In this document: piece after piece, positions 7,875 through 16,446 of the stretch | Position numbering within the stretch: the stretch's first letter is position 1 | Layout of the letters: every line of letters starts with the position of its first letter | DNA from: an uncultured Prevotellaceae bacterium | GTDB taxonomy: Bacteria; Bacteroidota; Bacteroidia; Bacteroidales; Bacteroidaceae | Length of the DNA: 64,000 nucleotides | Assembly (NCBI GenBank): GCA_900315455.1 | Contig: OMZE01000009.1 | Span: 21,588 to 85,587, forward strand | Reading direction: 5' to 3' | Notes under the pieces: generated by a model | What the model was told of the DNA's origin: nothing | Databases searched by the model: none | What the model saw: only the letters and a program-made list of their open reading frames with translations | Position numbers and translations under genes: made by a program

Positions 7875-7943
7875 ACCCTCCCCCCTTCCTTCCATCCTTC
7901 CCCTTCCTCCCTCCAAAAAAGCGCTGTGTGTACTACTCACAGG

Positions 7944-8474
7944 CTACTGTCCAGTAGCCTGTTGCATCCCCTCAAAAAACTTCTCCTGCAACTGTGAGGC
8001 GAGTTGGTTGTCGGGATTGAGTTTCAGCGCTTTCTCGAAGTTCTGCATCACATCGATGTAATAGCGCTGACCATTTTGCGCGGGGTCCTGCACGATGCGG
8101 ACCATGTAGAGAAAACCGCGAAGGGTGCAGAGGTCCGACTGGTCGGCATTTTTCATCGTCTCCATTTGCGTGATGGTCTGCCCTGCCTCTGCCAACAACC
8201 TCTCCGTCTGTTCTGCATGGGGATTCATCACCGAGAAATAGAGACTGTGCAGCGCCATCTGATACTTGGGCTGGATGCTGTCGGGAAACATCGCGTCGAT
8301 TCGCTTCATCTCCGCAATGCAGTTGAGATAAGCCTCTGGCGTGGGCGACTGGATTTTGGCGAGCGACTGGCCGATAAGCCCTTGCATAGTGGGCTCCTGG
8401 GCATGGATAGATACTGATGCCATCACGAAGAGGGCGAAAGACAACACACGGGTCTTAAAAGTTTGAAATGTCAT
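7944..8474 (-). CDS. Secreted TPR-like protein of unknown function
   Basis: 176 residues from ATG 8474, chosen because it gives a good signal peptide (MTFQTFKTRVLSFALFVMASVSIHAQ). The rest is helical with a TPR-like ending (NFEKALKLNPDNQLASQLQ). It overlaps the 3' end of the TonB receptor gene by 20 bases and so belongs to the same operon (LytTR regulator, receptor, this protein). I infer a periplasmic partner of the receptor; no catalytic motif is visible. Confidence 0.7.
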   Translation of the reverse strand: MTFQTFKTRVLSFALFVMASVSIHAQEPTMQGLIGQSLAKIQSPTPEAYLNCIAEMKRIDAMFPDSIQPKYQMALHSLYFSVMNPHAEQTERLLAEAGQTITQMETMKNADQSDLCTLRGFLYMVRIVQDPAQNGQRYYIDVMQNFEKALKLNPDNQLASQLQEKFFEGMQQATGQ

Positions 8475-10506
8475 ATGCTTTATTATTTTTAAGTGAAACA
8501 AATATGCCGATATAAAAGAAACGGTCGCGCGAGGCCGTCACGGGATTGCCTTTGGTGTCGTAGCGGAAGACGTTGGTCCGTCCCAGGATGTTGTTCAGCG
8601 AAGAATAGATGATGACCTTGGGACTCACCAGATAGGTGACATTCACATCCACACTGTTGTAGACAGGCGTTTTGCCTTGCGGGAAATAGCGTGGACTGGC
8701 GTAAGATTCCGCCAAGCCTACGATGACCTTTCCCAAACCGTATTTGGCTGTCAGCCTCAGGTTATGACGCGAGGCGTAGTCGGGCATCCGCAGGGCGGTA
8801 TAGTCGTGGTAGAGCCGTTCGGAGTCGTTGAAAGAGTAAGAGAGCGTGGTGACCAGGTTCTTCACCAGTGAGTGGTTTTCCACAAACACATCCACTCCCC
8901 TGCTCGAGCCATAGCCATGAGACTGATAAAGATTGTTTTCCAACAAGGGCAGATGATGATACTTCTTCAGATAGGGCTCTATGCGCAGGAGCATCTTCGG
9001 AGTCTTATACTGTACAGAGAGGATGGCATGGTGGGCAGTGCTTTGTCGCAGCGTCTTCTGGCTCTGTGCCATATAGTCGTCATCAGCGGTCTGACTGTAA
9101 CGGCCAGCCACCAGCGACACCTGCCAGCGTTTGTTGGCCACATAACTCAGGGTTGTCCTGGGCATGAAGAGCCAGTCGCTTCCCATCATCTCAGCCCTTG
9201 TCGACACATGGAGAAACAGCCGTGGAAAAACGCGCCATTGGGCGTCTGCATGAACCGCAAAGATATTGTAATCCAGATGATACCGGCTGGCTTCATACTC
9301 CGACTTGCTGTTGCGGATATAGTCTTCTGCGCCAGCCGACAACTTCAGCACATCAGAACAGACTTTGCGCACTTCGGCCTTCACATGCACCTCGTTGCGC
9401 CACTGACGGTAATGGTCGCCCACTGCCAGCGCGTCGTCGATATGACTGAAAACCGTAGAATTGGCGATGCCGGTGAAGAGCGATAGTCCATGACAGAATG
9501 TTTTCTTATGCGTGACGTTGGCATAGATGTTATGCTCCTTGAGCGAGAGGCTGCGCCCGTCTACATGCTGTCCTACCGACGTGAAGTCGTAGCCGACGTA
9601 GGATTTCAGCACACCCGACGACCCGAACTCTTTCTTATACTGTGCCTCGCCAGAGAGTTTGCGGTAGGGCCGGCTGAAGTCGAAGCGCTCTGTAAACAGA
9701 CGGCTATACAGCCCCATACTGGTCAGCGCGGCATTAAACGACAAACTGCTGTTGGCGAACGCCTTCGTGCCGCCCACATTCCAGTCTACCAACGACGCGC
9801 TCACGCCATATTTGTCGCTCGTTGCCATGTCGGTGGCCTCCATGGGGAGCACGGCCGAAAGCGCCTGTCCGTATTCGCCTCCATAGCCGCCCAGTGAGAA
9901 ATTGATGCCTTTGAACAGAAACGGGGAGAAACGCCCCCGCACTGCAGAGTTCTCCGTATTGGTGGAATAAGGCACCAGCACGTGCATGCCATTGACAAAC
10001 GTCTGGCATTCCTCGCTCTCACCGCCCCTGACATACAACTTGCCGTTCTCGCCCACCGTCTGGGTGCCGGGCAACGTCTGCAATGCTGCCACGATGTCAC
10101 CGCACGAATTGCCTGCCATCACCACGTCGAGCGCATCCATGGTCTTGAAATTGTCGCTCTTGCCAAAACTGAACGTGCTTGCCGTCACCACCACTTCGTT
10201 GATGGTGGTGGCCTGCTCGCGCATCTGTATAGAGAGGTTTGACAGTTGGCCGACGTCTGCCGTGCACGAATAGTCCTCGTAGCCCATGTAAGTCACCTGG
10301 AGTGTCACCTGACCCGTCTTCGAGGTGTCGAAGGCAAACCGCCCGAGGGTGTCGGTCAGGCATCCGTCTATGGTTCCTACGATAAATACATTGGCGCCCA
10401 CGAGCCTTTCCTTTCCGTCGCTGACGATACCGGAAACGGTGGTCTGGGCAGACAACTGGCATGCTGCCAAGAGCATGAAAAATAGATGTATCAGTGAATG
10501 TTTCAT
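8455..10506 (-). CDS. TonB-dependent outer-membrane receptor with carboxypeptidase-like N-terminal domain
   Basis: 682 residues from ATG 10506 (MKHSLIHLFFMLLAACQLSAQ signal peptide; this Met lies after the weak upstream alternatives). Residues about 22-95 form a CarboxypepD_reg-like beta-sandwich (TVSGIVSDGKERLVGANVFI, then VTYMGYEDYSC), followed by a plug domain (INEVVVTAST, LPGTQTVGENGKLYVRGGE) and a beta-barrel ending in an aromatic residue (DISNF). It lacks an STN signalling domain, so it is probably a transporter rather than a signal-transducing receptor. It lies between a LytTR regulator gene (112 bp upstream) and the TPR-like gene. Substrate unknown. Confidence 0.88.
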   Translation of the reverse strand: MKHSLIHLFFMLLAACQLSAQTTVSGIVSDGKERLVGANVFIVGTIDGCLTDTLGRFAFDTSKTGQVTLQVTYMGYEDYSCTADVGQLSNLSIQMREQATTINEVVVTASTFSFGKSDNFKTMDALDVVMAGNSCGDIVAALQTLPGTQTVGENGKLYVRGGESEECQTFVNGMHVLVPYSTNTENSAVRGRFSPFLFKGINFSLGGYGGEYGQALSAVLPMEATDMATSDKYGVSASLVDWNVGGTKAFANSSLSFNAALTSMGLYSRLFTERFDFSRPYRKLSGEAQYKKEFGSSGVLKSYVGYDFTSVGQHVDGRSLSLKEHNIYANVTHKKTFCHGLSLFTGIANSTVFSHIDDALAVGDHYRQWRNEVHVKAEVRKVCSDVLKLSAGAEDYIRNSKSEYEASRYHLDYNIFAVHADAQWRVFPRLFLHVSTRAEMMGSDWLFMPRTTLSYVANKRWQVSLVAGRYSQTADDDYMAQSQKTLRQSTAHHAILSVQYKTPKMLLRIEPYLKKYHHLPLLENNLYQSHGYGSSRGVDVFVENHSLVKNLVTTLSYSFNDSERLYHDYTALRMPDYASRHNLRLTAKYGLGKVIVGLAESYASPRYFPQGKTPVYNSVDVNVTYLVSPKVIIYSSLNNILGRTNVFRYDTKGNPVTASRDRFFYIGIFVSLKNNKAYDISNF

Positions 10507-10618
10507 GCCGCAAAAATACGGCAAGAATCCATAGCCTCCAAATACCCGTGACAGACAACTAAATCGGCTGACAGAAAACTAAGCCGAATGACGAATGACT
10601 ACAAAAAATGACGAATGA

Positions 10619-11443
10619 CTAAGCGATAAAAGCCTTTAGGCGTGGCACATACGAGCGTGATACGGGGATGGTATTCGTGCATGTGCCAAGGGTCAGTTGG
10701 TAGCCGTTGGAGTTGCCCTGCGCAGCGGTGATGTTGTTCACGTTGACCACAAACGAGCGGTGGCACTGAAAAATATTCTCATATTCTTTCAGTTCCTCCA
10801 CCACGGCGCTCAGCGTGGCATGAAGTTCCATGGTCGTAGGCTTTCCATCCTTCATATAGCAAACAGAGACGTTGTTTTTCTGGGCCTCGACATACAGCAG
10901 GCTGTTGATGGGAATACAGAGGTCGTTTCCCCTGACGCTGCTGTCATGGATGGTGATGCAAATGTCTTTCTGCTCCTCCGTGGTCTTGTTGAGCAGCGCC
11001 TCCATATTGTCTTTCAGAAACCTATTGTACTGTATGATGATGGAAACAACCGTAATGAAGATGCCGATGATAAACGTCCAATACAAGAACAAGAGGAAAA
11101 ACTGAAGATAGAAGGGAGAATCGAAGACGATGCATACCGTAAGGAAATTGCAGACAGCGATGAAGAGTGTCAGTCCGATAATGACACAGGCATGATGCCA
11201 AATACGCCAGGGCTTTATTCGTTGCGGCAAACGGCCAAAGACAGCCCATCCATAGAAAGCATAGCAGCCCGTAGTGACAAGGCCAAAGATGGCTGCCGCC
11301 ACGCACTTATTGCCCTGATAGGCACTGAATCCGAATGGTTGCAACAGATAGAGTATCGCCCATATGACTATACCATATAACACACTGTCTCTCAGCCAGT
11401 GTTTACTCTGCTTAAAAGGATATGTTCGAGTAAGGAATGACAT
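10619..11443 (-). CDS. Membrane-bound LytTR-family transcription regulator
   Basis: 274 residues. The N-terminal half has four predicted membrane helices (for example SVLYGIVIWAILYLLQPFGF and FFLLFLYWTFIIGIFITVV). The C-terminal 100 residues are a LytTR DNA-binding domain (LLYVEAQKNNVSVCYMKDGK, QCHRSFVVNVNNI, IPVSRSYVPRLKAFI). Such proteins act without a partner kinase and bind promoters as dimers. It is the first gene of the unit with the TonB receptor, which it may control. Upstream lie three tandem repeat units, each with a promoter-like sequence pointing at this gene. Confidence 0.88.
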   Translation of the reverse strand: MSFLTRTYPFKQSKHWLRDSVLYGIVIWAILYLLQPFGFSAYQGNKCVAAAIFGLVTTGCYAFYGWAVFGRLPQRIKPWRIWHHACVIIGLTLFIAVCNFLTVCIVFDSPFYLQFFLLFLYWTFIIGIFITVVSIIIQYNRFLKDNMEALLNKTTEEQKDICITIHDSSVRGNDLCIPINSLLYVEAQKNNVSVCYMKDGKPTTMELHATLSAVVEELKEYENIFQCHRSFVVNVNNITAAQGNSNGYQLTLGTCTNTIPVSRSYVPRLKAFIA

Positions 11444-11463
11444 AAGTCTACGTTATTGACTTA

Positions 11464-11680
11464 CAAAAGTAGTGCAAGGCGAGAGAAATACCAAGCGAAA
11501 AACAAAGTTTTTTGCTTGAATTTCCGAGCCGCCGCCTACTTTCGCCACGCAGCGGCAAAGGTAGTGCAAACCGAACGGAATACGAAACAAAAAAAAGATT
11601 TTTTTTTGTTTCTATTCCTGAGGTGCAGCCTACTTTCGGCGAAGCCAAAAGTAGTGCAAGGCGAGCCGCCGCCTACTTTC
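11464..11680 (-). repeat. Three tandem 91-bp repeat units carrying promoter-like -7 boxes
   Basis: The motif (A/C)AAAGTAGTGCAA begins at about 11463, 11556 and 11645, and CCTACTTTCG recurs at about 11536, 11629 and 11673; the third unit is shortened. On the minus strand each gives TACTTTTG or TACCTTTG (boxes at 11464-11471, 11556-11563, 11646-11653), preceded in the first unit by TTGG at 19-base spacing. Each full unit also holds an A/T hairpin in its middle. Relatives of this sequence are common between genes in Prevotella, from memory. The first box lies about 20 bases before the LytTR start. Confidence 0.65.
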
Positions 11681-11849
11681 GGAGGGGCGGACATGCGAAA
11701 CATGCCCGAACGGTGGCGATGGGCCAGCATGCCCGAACGGTGGTGATGTGTCAATGCTCCTGATACCCCTCGTCCCACTGATGGGTTGTAGGAGTAATTT
11801 CTTTAGCAACGAAGTTGCGTCCGTAGGTGCGGATTGTGTCCGCACCCCC
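11681..11849 (-). repeat. Dispersed intergenic repeat, copy 2 (inverted relative to 7731-7874)
   Basis: The reverse strand matches 7731-7874 closely over its length, with an extra internal duplication of CCACCGTTCGGGCATG. The hairpin GTGCGGA/TCCGCAC lies at its right end near 11828-11847. The two copies bracket the LytTR / TonB / TPR genes. The whole 11444-12018 gap holds this repeat, the tandem promoter-like units and the promoter of the next operon, and no gene. Confidence 0.7.
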
Positions 11850-11953
11850 ATCACCTCTCGAGAGATGCCCCTCTATCCTATACCTCAAGCCATTTCCGCT
11901 GAACAATTCGGGGTGTTCGTTGAAAAAAATCTCTGGAAATCCTGATTCTTGAC

Positions 11954-11961
11954 TATCTTTG
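11954..11961 (+). promoter_or_regulatory. Bacteroidota -7 box (TATCTTTG) of the four-gene operon
   Basis: TATCTTTG lies 57 bases before the first start at 12019. No good TTTG -33 element was seen at 19-21 bases. Confidence 0.5.
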
Positions 11962-12018
11962 CCAAGCAATTCCCACCATGATGGATGGGAAAACACAAGA
12001 ACAACCAAAATGCAATAT

Positions 12019-12420
12019 ATGAAAAAGATTGTTTTATTGCTGATGACCCTGGCAGGAGCACTGACGGTGCAAGGCAGGGTACACACCCTCCAGGAGATGG
12101 CGGAGCGCGCCTACAACTTCCTGACCTTTGAGATGACCGACGGGGCAAAAGTCTCCGTCGCCATATCGTCGCTGACGCTGACCATCAACGGCAACACCCT
12201 GACGGCCGGCTCGCAGACATTCACACTCTCCAACCTCTCAAAGATGTATTTCTCCAACACCGACGAGACCACCGGCATCGAGGAGACGACCTGCGCCACT
12301 CTCGAAGAAGCCACCGAAATCTACGACCTGCAGGGCCATAGAATCGCCAAAGAGCAGATGACCAAAGGCGTGTACATCGTCAAGACCAAAAGCAAAACCC
12401 AGAAAATCGTAGTGAAATGA
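12019..12420 (+). CDS. Short secreted protein with C-terminal sorting-like tail
   Basis: 133 residues from ATG 12019 (MKKIVLLLMTLAGALTVQG signal peptide; an ATG three codons earlier at 12010 is also possible). The middle has two short beta motifs (TDGAKVSVAISSLTLTINGN and SNLSKMYFSN) that also open the next gene's product in similar form (LSDIDEMTVDD), a pattern frequent before surface modules in Bacteroidales. The end (IYDLQGHRIAKEQMTKGVYI, then KIVVK) is the tail type shared by other exported proteins here. Its stop overlaps the next start (ATGA). Confidence 0.75.
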   Translation: MKKIVLLLMTLAGALTVQGRVHTLQEMAERAYNFLTFEMTDGAKVSVAISSLTLTINGNTLTAGSQTFTLSNLSKMYFSNTDETTGIEETTCATLEEATEIYDLQGHRIAKEQMTKGVYIVKTKSKTQKIVVK

Positions 12421-14387
12421 AGAAGATACACGCTCTCCTCATAGCCCTCATGCTGACGATAGCAGCCACGGGCCAGACGCTGAATGTCAAGGTGGGCAGC
12501 GTCGTATACCAGTTCCCCTCCACAGAGACGGGCGACATGACCTACACCGACGGTCAGACGCTTACCATCATGGGGAAAGAACTCCCACTTTCCGACATCG
12601 ACGAGATGACGGTAGATGATACCAGCGTGACCGACGCCACTGTCGCTGTCGACTACAACGGCACTACCGCCACCGTCACCGTGGCTGGCGACGTGGCACG
12701 CTATGTCACGCCGACCGTCGATGGCGCCCACGTCTCCATCGTCCAAAGCGACGACCTGGCTCAGGAAATCACCTACACGCTTAGCGGCACGACGACAGAC
12801 GGCGAGTTCTATATGTCGGGCTCCTACAAGGCCACGATAGCGCTGAACGGCCTTACCCTGACCAACGCGACACCCGTATACAGCGGTGCCGCTGTGCACA
12901 TCCAGAACGGCAAACGCATCAAGGTGAAAGTGATGAACGGCACTACCAACACGCTGACCGATGCCGCCAATGGCTCGCAGAAGGGATGCCTCTACATCAA
13001 GGGCCATGCCGAGTTTGCCCAGAAAGGCACGCTCAACGTGACGGGCAATACGAAGCACGCCATCAAGACAGGCGAATACATGACTCTGAAAAACGCCACC
13101 CTCAACATCACCCAGGCGGTGGCCGACGGCATCAACTGCGCCGAATACTTCCTCATGGAGAGCGGCACCATCAACATCAGCGGCACGGGCGATGACGGCA
13201 TACAGTGCGACATCGACGGCGATGCCTCCACCGGCGAGACGGCCGACCATGAGGAGGAGGACAGCGGCAATATCTACCTGCAAGACGGCACCATCGGCAT
13301 CCACGTGACAGCCGATGCCGCCAAAGGCATCAAGAGCGCCGGGAATCTCAGCATCAGCGGAGGCGACATCACCGTGAAGACCTCGGGAGGGGGCGTATGG
13401 GACAGCGACGACCTGAAGACCAAGGCATCGTCGTGCCTCAGTGCCGATGCCGACATCACCATCAGCGGGGGCACGATCAACCTGACCAGCACGGGCGCCG
13501 GCGGCAAAGGCATCAATGGCGACGGCATCTTCAACGCCACCGGAGGCACCCTGACCATCAGCACCTCGGGCAACGCCGTCGTCGCCTCGTCGAGCGGCAG
13601 CATCTCCACCGTCACTTCCTCACAGCAACTCGACCGTTACAGCAGCGACTACAAGTCGTCGCCCAAGGGCATCAAGATAGATGGCGCCCTGACCATCGGC
13701 GGCGATGCCGTCATCAGCGTCACCACGACAGGAGCCGGCGGCGAGGGCGTGGAGAGCAAGACTTCCATCGACATCACCGGAGGCCAGACCACCGTCAATG
13801 CTGCCGACGACGCCATCAACGCCTCGTATACCACCACGGCAAGCGGCAACGGCAACCTGACCATCAGCAGCGGCTATGTCTTTGCACGCTCCACGGGCAA
13901 CGACGGCATCGACGCCAACGGCAACTGCTACATCATGGGCGGACTGGTCTATGCCATCGGCAGTTCACAGCCCGAGGTGGCCATCGACGCCAACAGCGAG
14001 CAGCAGAAGAAAATCTACCTCACGGGAGGCACCCTCATCGCCATCGGCGGACTGGAGAACGGCAGCAGTCTCACCCAGTCGTGCTACTCCACCAACTCCT
14101 GGAGCAAGAACACCTGGTACGCCCTGACCATAGGCAGCGAGACCTTCGCTTTCAAGACTCCGGCGAGCGGCGGGTCGGCCCTCGTCGTCTCGGGTGCCTC
14201 ACAGCCCACGCTGAAAAGCAACGTCACCGTGAGCGGCGGTGAAAGCATCTTCGATGGCATGGGCTATACCGGAGCGAGCGTCAGCGGTGGCTCTACGGTC
14301 AGTCTCTCGGCATACACCGGTGGCGGAGGTCCCGGTGGCGGAGGCGGTCCTGGCGGTGGCGGTGGTCATGGCCCCGGTGGCTGGTGA
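12417..14387 (+). CDS. Carbohydrate-binding beta-helix protein (Cthe_2159 type) with Gly-rich end
   Basis: 656 residues. A signal peptide (1-19) and a short tail-like segment are followed from about residue 95 by a long right-handed beta-helix made of repeated turns such as VADGINCAEYFLMESGTINI, GTGDDGIQCDIDGDAS, AAKGIKSAGNLSISGGDITV and GGKGINGDGIFNATGGTLTI. This is the pattern of the Cthe_2159-like carbohydrate-binding family (PF14262), calcium-dependent binders of acidic polysaccharides such as pectin. The last 20 or so residues are nearly all Gly and Pro. It starts within the stop of the previous gene and its stop overlaps the kinase start, so expression of ligand-binding protein and sensor kinase is coupled. 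I infer a surface or periplasmic sugar binder. Confidence 0.85.
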   Translation: MKKIHALLIALMLTIAATGQTLNVKVGSVVYQFPSTETGDMTYTDGQTLTIMGKELPLSDIDEMTVDDTSVTDATVAVDYNGTTATVTVAGDVARYVTPTVDGAHVSIVQSDDLAQEITYTLSGTTTDGEFYMSGSYKATIALNGLTLTNATPVYSGAAVHIQNGKRIKVKVMNGTTNTLTDAANGSQKGCLYIKGHAEFAQKGTLNVTGNTKHAIKTGEYMTLKNATLNITQAVADGINCAEYFLMESGTINISGTGDDGIQCDIDGDASTGETADHEEEDSGNIYLQDGTIGIHVTADAAKGIKSAGNLSISGGDITVKTSGGGVWDSDDLKTKASSCLSADADITISGGTINLTSTGAGGKGINGDGIFNATGGTLTISTSGNAVVASSSGSISTVTSSQQLDRYSSDYKSSPKGIKIDGALTIGGDAVISVTTTGAGGEGVESKTSIDITGGQTTVNAADDAINASYTTTASGNGNLTISSGYVFARSTGNDGIDANGNCYIMGGLVYAIGSSQPEVAIDANSEQQKKIYLTGGTLIAIGGLENGSSLTQSCYSTNSWSKNTWYALTIGSETFAFKTPASGGSALVVSGASQPTLKSNVTVSGGESIFDGMGYTGASVSGGSTVSLSAYTGGGGPGGGGGPGGGGGHGPGGW

Positions 14388-15577
14388 TGAAACAATATAT
14401 CCCGCCTTCTTACGTTATGATAATGACAATACCTTTTGGAATGAAACAGTCGCGACAGGAGAACCTGACTTACTTGGCAGTGTGGGGCTTGCTCTTTGCA
14501 GCCCCAGTGCTGAGCCTGTATGTGCGTAGCGTCAGCGACACCAACCTCACGTTCAATTGGGCAGAAGTGTTCGTCGTGTGGAAACTGTTCGCTGTCTACC
14601 TGGTTTTGTTCCTCATCCACAATTTCCTCCTGGCTCCGATGCTGGTGCATGGGCACCACCGCACAGCCTATTTCTCGCTCTTGGCAGTGGTCATAGCCGC
14701 ATTTGCCGTTTTCCAATGCAGCAACAGACCGAGAGAGTGGCGACACGGCGACCGCCCACCCATCGAACAGCCAAGACAAGAGCCGCCACCGATAGGTGAA
14801 CCGCCGATGAAGATGGAGGGAGGACGCCCGCCGAAACCCGACGAGCCTCCGCACCAACGTCTCACCCCACCGCCCATCGTCGGCGAGCGCGACATCCTCG
14901 CCCTCATCACGCTCCTCCTCATGTTTGGCGCCAACCTAGGCATCAAGGTGTATTTCCGCAGCCGTGAAGACCGACAGCGGTTGGCAGAACTGGAGAAGCA
15001 GAATCTGGAACAGCAGTTGGAATACCTGCGATACCAGATCAACCCCCACTTCTTCATGAACACGCTCAACAACATCCACGCCCTCGTGGATATCGATCCG
15101 GAGAAGGCGAAAGACACCATCCTGGAACTGTCGAAGATGATGCGCTACGTGCTCTACGAGGGCAACAAGCAGGGGGTGCCGCTATCGCGCGAACTCGACT
15201 TCATCCGCCATTATGTGGCACTGATGCAGTTGCGCTACACCGACAAGGTGCGCATCAGCGTCCTCCTGCCCGGCGAGGTGCCCGACCGCCAAGTGCCGCC
15301 ACTGATGCTCATCACGTTCATAGAGAACGCCTTCAAGCACGGCGTCAGTTACCAGAAAGAATCATTCATCGAGGTGAAAATCGACGTGAAGGACGACCAG
15401 TTGCTGTTCTCCTGCCGCAACTCGAAAGCCGACAAGTCGAATGAGGAAAAAGGCGGCGTGGGCCTCACCAATGTCAGGGAGCGCCTCAACCTGCTCTACC
15501 GCAACGACTACACGCTGCGCATCGACGACACCTCCGACATCTATACCGTTCAACTCATCATTCCCATCACCCAATGA
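14387..15577 (+). CDS. LytS-type sensor histidine kinase
   Basis: About 396 residues from ATG 14387 (a GTG at 14384 and later Met codons at 14417 and 14441 are alternatives; the later one begins MKQSRQENLTYLAVWGLLFA). Three or four membrane helices (about 20-125, and one near 170) are interrupted by a Pro/Arg-rich loop (residues about 115-160) that is unusually long. The catalytic part is His_kinase (PF06580) with YQINPHFFMNTLNNIHALVD holding the phospho-accepting His, then an ATPase domain (LMLITFIENAFKHG, GGVGLTNVRERL). It overlaps the binder gene upstream and the regulator gene downstream, and should phosphorylate that regulator. Confidence 0.88.
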   Translation: MKQYIPPSYVMIMTIPFGMKQSRQENLTYLAVWGLLFAAPVLSLYVRSVSDTNLTFNWAEVFVVWKLFAVYLVLFLIHNFLLAPMLVHGHHRTAYFSLLAVVIAAFAVFQCSNRPREWRHGDRPPIEQPRQEPPPIGEPPMKMEGGRPPKPDEPPHQRLTPPPIVGERDILALITLLLMFGANLGIKVYFRSREDRQRLAELEKQNLEQQLEYLRYQINPHFFMNTLNNIHALVDIDPEKAKDTILELSKMMRYVLYEGNKQGVPLSRELDFIRHYVALMQLRYTDKVRISVLLPGEVPDRQVPPLMLITFIENAFKHGVSYQKESFIEVKIDVKDDQLLFSCRNSKADKSNEEKGGVGLTNVRERLNLLYRNDYTLRIDDTSDIYTVQLIIPITQ

Positions 15578-16311
15578 CCATTCGCTGTCTCGCCATCGAC
15601 GATGAGCCTCTGGCTCTGCAACAACTCGTTGCCTATATCAAGAAAGTACCGTTCCTCGAACTGCAGGCCCAGTGCCAAAGTGCGATGGAAGCCCGGGCGT
15701 TTCTCGAGAATGATACGGTCGACGCCATCTTCTGCGACATCAACATGCCCGACCTCAACGGCATGGACTTCGTCAAGTCGCTCGCCTCGCCGCCCCTCAT
15801 CATCTTCACCACCGCCTACTCCGAATATGCCGTAGAGGGCTTCCGCGTGAACGCCGTAGACTATCTGCTGAAACCCTTCGGACTGCAAGAGTTCCAGAGG
15901 GCGGCAAACAGACTGAGGGAGAGGCTTGAAGGGCAGAGAGAGCGGTTTGAGGGACAGAAGGAAGCGACCGAAGGGCAGGATGTACAAGACATCTTCCTCA
16001 AGACCGACTACCGCATCGTCAAGGTCAGCATCCCCGACATCCGCTACGTAGAGGCCATGAGCGAATATCTGAAAGTATGGGTAGAGGGGATGCCGAAGCC
16101 CATCATCACCCTGCTGTCGATGAAAAAAATGGAGGAGCGGTTGCCTGATGGCTTCATGCGCATCCACCGCTCCTATATCATCAACCTCTCAAAAATCCAA
16201 GAGGTGAACAAAAACCGTGTCATCATGGACGCCCAGACCTTTCTTCCCATCGGCGACATGTATAAAGAAGCCTTCCAAGCCTATCTCGAAACCAAGTTCT
16301 TAGGAAAGTAA
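15574..16311 (+). CDS. LytTR-family response regulator
   Basis: 245 residues. The receiver domain (1-120) has the acidic pair D9-D10, the phospho-acceptor D55 (IFCDINMPDLNG), T/S in FTTAYSEYA and K in LLKPFG. After a charged linker, the C-terminal LytTR domain (about 145-245) reads YRIVKVSIPDIRYVEAMSEY and MRIHRSYIINLSKI. It starts inside the kinase stop codon (ATGA), so the two form one two-component system. Targets are unknown; the upstream sugar-binding operon itself is the simplest guess. Confidence 0.9.
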   Translation: MTIRCLAIDDEPLALQQLVAYIKKVPFLELQAQCQSAMEARAFLENDTVDAIFCDINMPDLNGMDFVKSLASPPLIIFTTAYSEYAVEGFRVNAVDYLLKPFGLQEFQRAANRLRERLEGQRERFEGQKEATEGQDVQDIFLKTDYRIVKVSIPDIRYVEAMSEYLKVWVEGMPKPIITLLSMKKMEERLPDGFMRIHRSYIINLSKIQEVNKNRVIMDAQTFLPIGDMYKEAFQAYLETKFLGK

Positions 16312-16336
16312 ACGCAAGGGTAAATCCTTCTCCGTA

Positions 16337-16439
16337 GGCGCGGATTTCGTCCGTGCCCACCACAATGGCGTTCTGCGATAAGAATTCCTTTCCTTTGAAA
16401 TGATGAAGCAGGTATGGGAGTGTATCGCAGAAACGCCAT
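16337..16439. terminator. Hairpin and long inverted repeat between convergent genes
   Basis: A short hairpin GGCGCGGA / TCCGTGCC (16337-16357) resembles the hairpin of the dispersed repeat at 7732. It is followed by a long inverted repeat, 16365-16380 with 16423-16439 (ATGGCGTT-CTGCGATA against its complement, one extra base), with 42 bases between the arms. The position between two convergent operons fits a two-way terminator. Confidence 0.5.
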
Positions 16440-16446
16440 GGGGTGG

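Noticed and set aside
7717-8061. 114-codon open frame on the + strand
   Set aside because: Half dispersed repeat and half antisense of the TPR-like gene.
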